DNA of 64,000 nucleotides from Leptospiraceae bacterium (lineage in GTDB: Bacteria; Spirochaetota; Leptospiria; Leptospirales; Leptospiraceae): contig JACKPA010000016.1 in NCBI GenBank assembly GCA_024233865.1, forward strand, positions 62,001 to 126,000. Reading direction: 5' to 3'. This document shows positions 61,363-64,000 of the stretch, one piece after another; positions within the stretch are counted from its first letter, which is position 1; each line of letters opens with the position of its first letter. The notes beneath the pieces were generated by a model. The model saw only the letters and a program-made list of their open reading frames with translations, ran no database searches and had not been told where the DNA came from. The position numbers were made by a program, and so were the translations under genes.

Positions 61363-61402
61363 TACAGGCAGCCTGTAAAATAACAGCCATGGTGGCTGTT
61401 AT
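61363..61402. terminator. Two adjacent perfect hairpins downstream of the EAL remnant
   Basis: TACAGGC-A-GCCTGTA at 61363-61377 and ATAACAGCCA-TGG-TGGCTGTTAT at 61380-61402. They lie 114 bases past the broken EAL gene and 116 bases before tyrS. No U-tract follows, so they may be a terminator or an intergenic repeat. No T-box features are seen. Confidence 0.5.
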
Positions 61403-61517
61403 ACCCTAGGTCAAAATCTAAAAACCACTCCGCATTGAGCGACCTTTTTTTTGTTTAAGTCAAGACTTGCTTTACATAGATTTTGATTTATTAATATTTG
61501 TTTTCTTATAGAAAGTT

Positions 61518-62735
61518 ATGAGTGATATAGAACAATTTTTAAGCATTATCCAACGTGGAACGGTTGAAATCATACCGATTGAAGAATTAAAAGACAAACT
61601 GAAATCTGGGAGAACCTTAAAAATCAAAGCTGGATTTGATCCGACAGCTCCCGATCTTCATTTGGGACACTTGGTGTTATTGAAAAAAATGAGACAGTTT
61701 CAAGACCTGGGGCATGAGGTTAACTTCCTATTAGGAGATTTTACCGCCATGATTGGAGACCCTACCGGAAAATCAGAGACAAGAAAACGGCTTACAAGAG
61801 AAGAAGTAGAGATCAACGCTAAAACCTACGAATCGCAAGTTTTCAAAATTTTAGATAAAGAAAAAACGAAAATAGTGTTTAATTCGCATTGGTGTTCTCC
61901 TATGAGATTTGAGGATGTTTTGATTTTGGCATCCAAATATAACGTAGCAAGGCTCTTGGAAAGGGACGATTTCAGCAAACGTTTTAAAGCTGGGAATCCT
62001 ATATCCTTTATAGAGTTCTTGTATCCATTGATACAAGGGTATGATTCCGTTGTAATGGAAAGTGACGTAGAATTGGGAGGAACTGACCAGAAATTCAATC
62101 TTCTTGTAGGTAGAGAACTACAAAGAGACTATGGAAAAAAACCTCAAGTCGTATTAACACTTCCGTTGCTTGTAGGTTTGGATGGAGCGAAAAAAATGTC
62201 CAAATCTCTGGGTAACTACGTTGGATTCAATGATACTCCGATTGATATGTTCGGAAAGCTATTGTCTATTGGTGACGATTTGATGTGGAACTACTTTGAA
62301 CTTCTAACCGATCTGTCAATGGATGAAATCAAATCTAAAAAAGAGTCAGTTACCCAAAACAAAATTCACCCCAAAGACATAAAAACGGAAATGGCACTTC
62401 TTATAATGAACCATTTTTATGCAGAGGATACAAACAAAGAAGCCATCCTAGAATGGAACAAAATTCATAATCTAAAAAATCGTTCTATCCCTGATGAGCT
62501 CCCTACTCATAACATAGACTCTGATGTTTTTCAAAACGGAAACCCTCTTCTTGTTCAAATTCTTGCAAAAGTAGGTTTTATTCCAACAACCTCAGAAGGA
62601 AGAAGGCTAATCAAAAGTGGTGGTCTTTATTTAAACGAGGAAAGGGTTACGGACGAAAAAGCGATTGTAGATCAAGGGAAAGAATACATTATCAGACAGG
62701 GGAAAAAGGGAAAGTTTGTGAAATTGATCACATAA
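61518..62735 (+). CDS. tyrS: Tyrosyl-tRNA synthetase
   Basis: 405 residues, class I synthetase that charges tRNA-Tyr. HLGH at 48-51 and KMSKS at 226-230 are the catalytic signatures; LGGTDQKFNLLVGR lies in the tyrosine pocket. The C-terminal 65 residues (SEGRRLIKSGGLYLNEERV) form an S4 RNA-binding domain. The layout (HLGH, GGTDQKFN, KMSKSLGN) fits the TyrZ branch. A weak AGAAAG site precedes the ATG. Confidence 0.97.
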   Translation: MSDIEQFLSIIQRGTVEIIPIEELKDKLKSGRTLKIKAGFDPTAPDLHLGHLVLLKKMRQFQDLGHEVNFLLGDFTAMIGDPTGKSETRKRLTREEVEINAKTYESQVFKILDKEKTKIVFNSHWCSPMRFEDVLILASKYNVARLLERDDFSKRFKAGNPISFIEFLYPLIQGYDSVVMESDVELGGTDQKFNLLVGRELQRDYGKKPQVVLTLPLLVGLDGAKKMSKSLGNYVGFNDTPIDMFGKLLSIGDDLMWNYFELLTDLSMDEIKSKKESVTQNKIHPKDIKTEMALLIMNHFYAEDTNKEAILEWNKIHNLKNRSIPDELPTHNIDSDVFQNGNPLLVQILAKVGFIPTTSEGRRLIKSGGLYLNEERVTDEKAIVDQGKEYIIRQGKKGKFVKLIT

Positions 62736-62795
62736 AAAGTTGCATTTAAATAACGTATAAAGTCATAACTTTCCTTATTATTTGTTATGTGAAAC

Positions 62796-63644
62796 TTATC
62801 CGTTCAAAGTAGAATCCGTTTTTTTCTTTCGAATCACAATCAAGGTTGTGTCGTCTCGTAAACAACCACTCAGACGATTCACCTTTTTGTTTTCCCAATC
62901 AATCAATTCTCCGGATTGGTTGATAAGATGTAGTCTTTTATTTAGGGCATCCGGTTTTTTAAAAAGCAAATCATTGGTCCAAAACTGGCTTATATCTCCG
63001 ATTTTTTCTTTTTTCTGGGGAAGTTCATACTCTTTATTTTGAATAATATCAGATACACCATCCGTACCAATCAGCAGGCTTTCAACTTCATCTATAGATG
63101 ATTCCGCTTGGATTGTAAAGTTTGTAAATTGCCTTACAAAATCCTCTTCAAAAAATTTTTTATCATAAAAATTATAAGATATATAAGCAGGCGCATTTCC
63201 ATTGGCTGTGAGGATCGTATACTCTCCGTTTAGACTAAAAATACCGTCTCCAATGGTGAATATCAAACAACGGTCATATAGAATTAAAAAACCTACAATG
63301 GTAAATAAAAAATAGTCCCGAATCGCCATTAGATAATTGTTGGACATTTGTTTGGCAATAAAGAATAGGTTATCTATCAACTGGTTTTTACAACTTTCAA
63401 GTATTAATTTTTCGTTAGGGTTTTTTTTATAAATATCAATAATTTTTTTTATAATCATTTTGGAAGCCAAACTGGAACCCACTTGGCTATAAGGAGTGCT
63501 TCCACACCCGTCACAAACCACTCCGGCTATTATATTATCCCTAACTTCGTAATAGTATGCATCCTGATTTGGTTTATTGTAAAGAAGATGATCTCGCCCA
63601 ATTACGGAGCCGCCCGCAATTTCAAATCTATCAGAAAGCCTCAT
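62796..63644 (-). CDS. PP2C-family protein phosphatase
   Basis: 282 residues, cytoplasmic. The metal and phosphate residues of PPM phosphatases are in order: NKPNQDAYY, GVVCDGCGSTPYSQVGS, FTIGDGIFSLNGE, LIGTDGVSD and LRDDTTLIVIR. CDGCGS replaces the usual SDGMGG/CDGVGG. It probably removes phosphate from Ser/Thr proteins and could oppose the Ser/Thr kinase encoded at 8772-10616, though the two are far apart. AGGA at seven bases supports the start. It converges on tyrS. Confidence 0.88.
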   Translation of the reverse strand: MRLSDRFEIAGGSVIGRDHLLYNKPNQDAYYYEVRDNIIAGVVCDGCGSTPYSQVGSSLASKMIIKKIIDIYKKNPNEKLILESCKNQLIDNLFFIAKQMSNNYLMAIRDYFLFTIVGFLILYDRCLIFTIGDGIFSLNGEYTILTANGNAPAYISYNFYDKKFFEEDFVRQFTNFTIQAESSIDEVESLLIGTDGVSDIIQNKEYELPQKKEKIGDISQFWTNDLLFKKPDALNKRLHLINQSGELIDWENKKVNRLSGCLRDDTTLIVIRKKKTDSTLNG

Positions 63645-64000
63645 TTTGTTTTCCTAATACTAAATTTTAATATATTTTTTTTCAAATAAAATTTTCATTT
63701 AACAAATATAAACAGCTACAACAATACCCGTAATTTTTTCTTTGGTATATAAGGTTTTGTGTTTCTTTCTATATAACGATATAAAATGTTTTCAAACTTG
63801 AAATCCTTTCCAAGTTGTTATATCAAAAGACTCATCAAAAAAGGGTGGTAACTCTAACATTTTCATAATCAATCTTGATTCATCAAATTAAAAGCAGTTT
63901 ATATTTATTAATATAGTTTAATCAAACCCTATTATAATTCAATATTTTTTTTATTTTAGTTTCCTTTTTCATTTATAAATGATCCTTTTCAAGAATTATT
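63645..64000. other. AT-rich end of the window, no gene seen
   Basis: 356 bases with strong AT bias and short homopolymers. I see no reading frame, RNA gene or repeat. It should contain the promoter of the PP2C gene, which reads leftward. Confidence 0.6.

Noticed and set aside
61250..61517. T-box or other riboswitch before tyrS
   Set aside because: The region holds two simple hairpins but no T-box sequence or specifier-loop arrangement.

Overview
This window is an AT-rich chromosomal segment of a spirochaete, most likely a member of the Leptospiraceae. The main reasons are a P83/100-family protein (a family I know only from spirochaetes), many lipoproteins with relaxed spirochaetal lipoboxes, a MAF/DUF115 motility-associated glycosyltransferase, DUF1566 lipoproteins, and a very high density of hybrid histidine kinases and c-di-GMP proteins. 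The assignment rests on these families, not on a database search. I found no rRNA, tRNA, CRISPR array, transposase or prophage.

Layout. 1-1.4 kb: the 3' end of an unknown gene, a decayed Uma2-type nuclease tail and a DUF4234 membrane protein. 1.4-4.3 kb (minus): dgt behind the P83/100 gene. 4.7-7.8 kb (plus): a signalling operon of hybrid kinase, PAS/HisKA_2 kinase and REC-GGDEF cyclase. 7.8-14.8 kb (minus): a seven-gene run gmk - DUF1566 lipoprotein - FecR lipoprotein - coiled-coil membrane protein - acyltransferase - Ser/Thr kinase - tandem cNMP-fold protein. 15-25.3 kb (plus): UDG-like Fe-S protein, two serine hydrolases, REC-HK-REC kinase, NDH-2, BFD ferredoxin, RibD-like reductase, an HExxH protein and a papain-like lipoprotein protease. 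25.3-29 kb (minus): MAF, nadD, proA.

29.1-33.9 kb is the accessory island. A type IIG-like restriction-modification enzyme (31069-33798) sits behind two small unknown genes (30288-31057). The same module, leader - A - B - RM, is present as three tandem units. Unit 1 has lost A and nearly all of B, and its RM gene is deleted and frameshifted. Unit 2 is intact. Unit 3 keeps only the leader and 26 bases of B. The leaders carry a paired CTGAACA element. This is the most unusual structure in the window.

34-46 kb holds housekeeping and metabolic genes (ispF, GNAT, TPR lipoprotein, dprA, galK, Uma2 nuclease, SDRs, ddl, NRDE protein) and another GAF-PAS hybrid kinase. 46-61 kb is rich in c-di-GMP and phosphorelay genes: an EAL protein with a dead GGDEF, a 7TMR-DISM hybrid kinase, dodecin, a large GT-C-like membrane protein, an alpha/beta hydrolase, a degenerate HD-GYP protein, a SpoIIE phosphatase and a PAS-PAS-GGDEF protein that share one six-helix membrane domain, and a broken GGDEF-EAL gene whose amber stop lies on its GGDEF signature. 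61.5-63.6 kb carries tyrS and a PP2C phosphatase; the remainder is empty AT-rich sequence.
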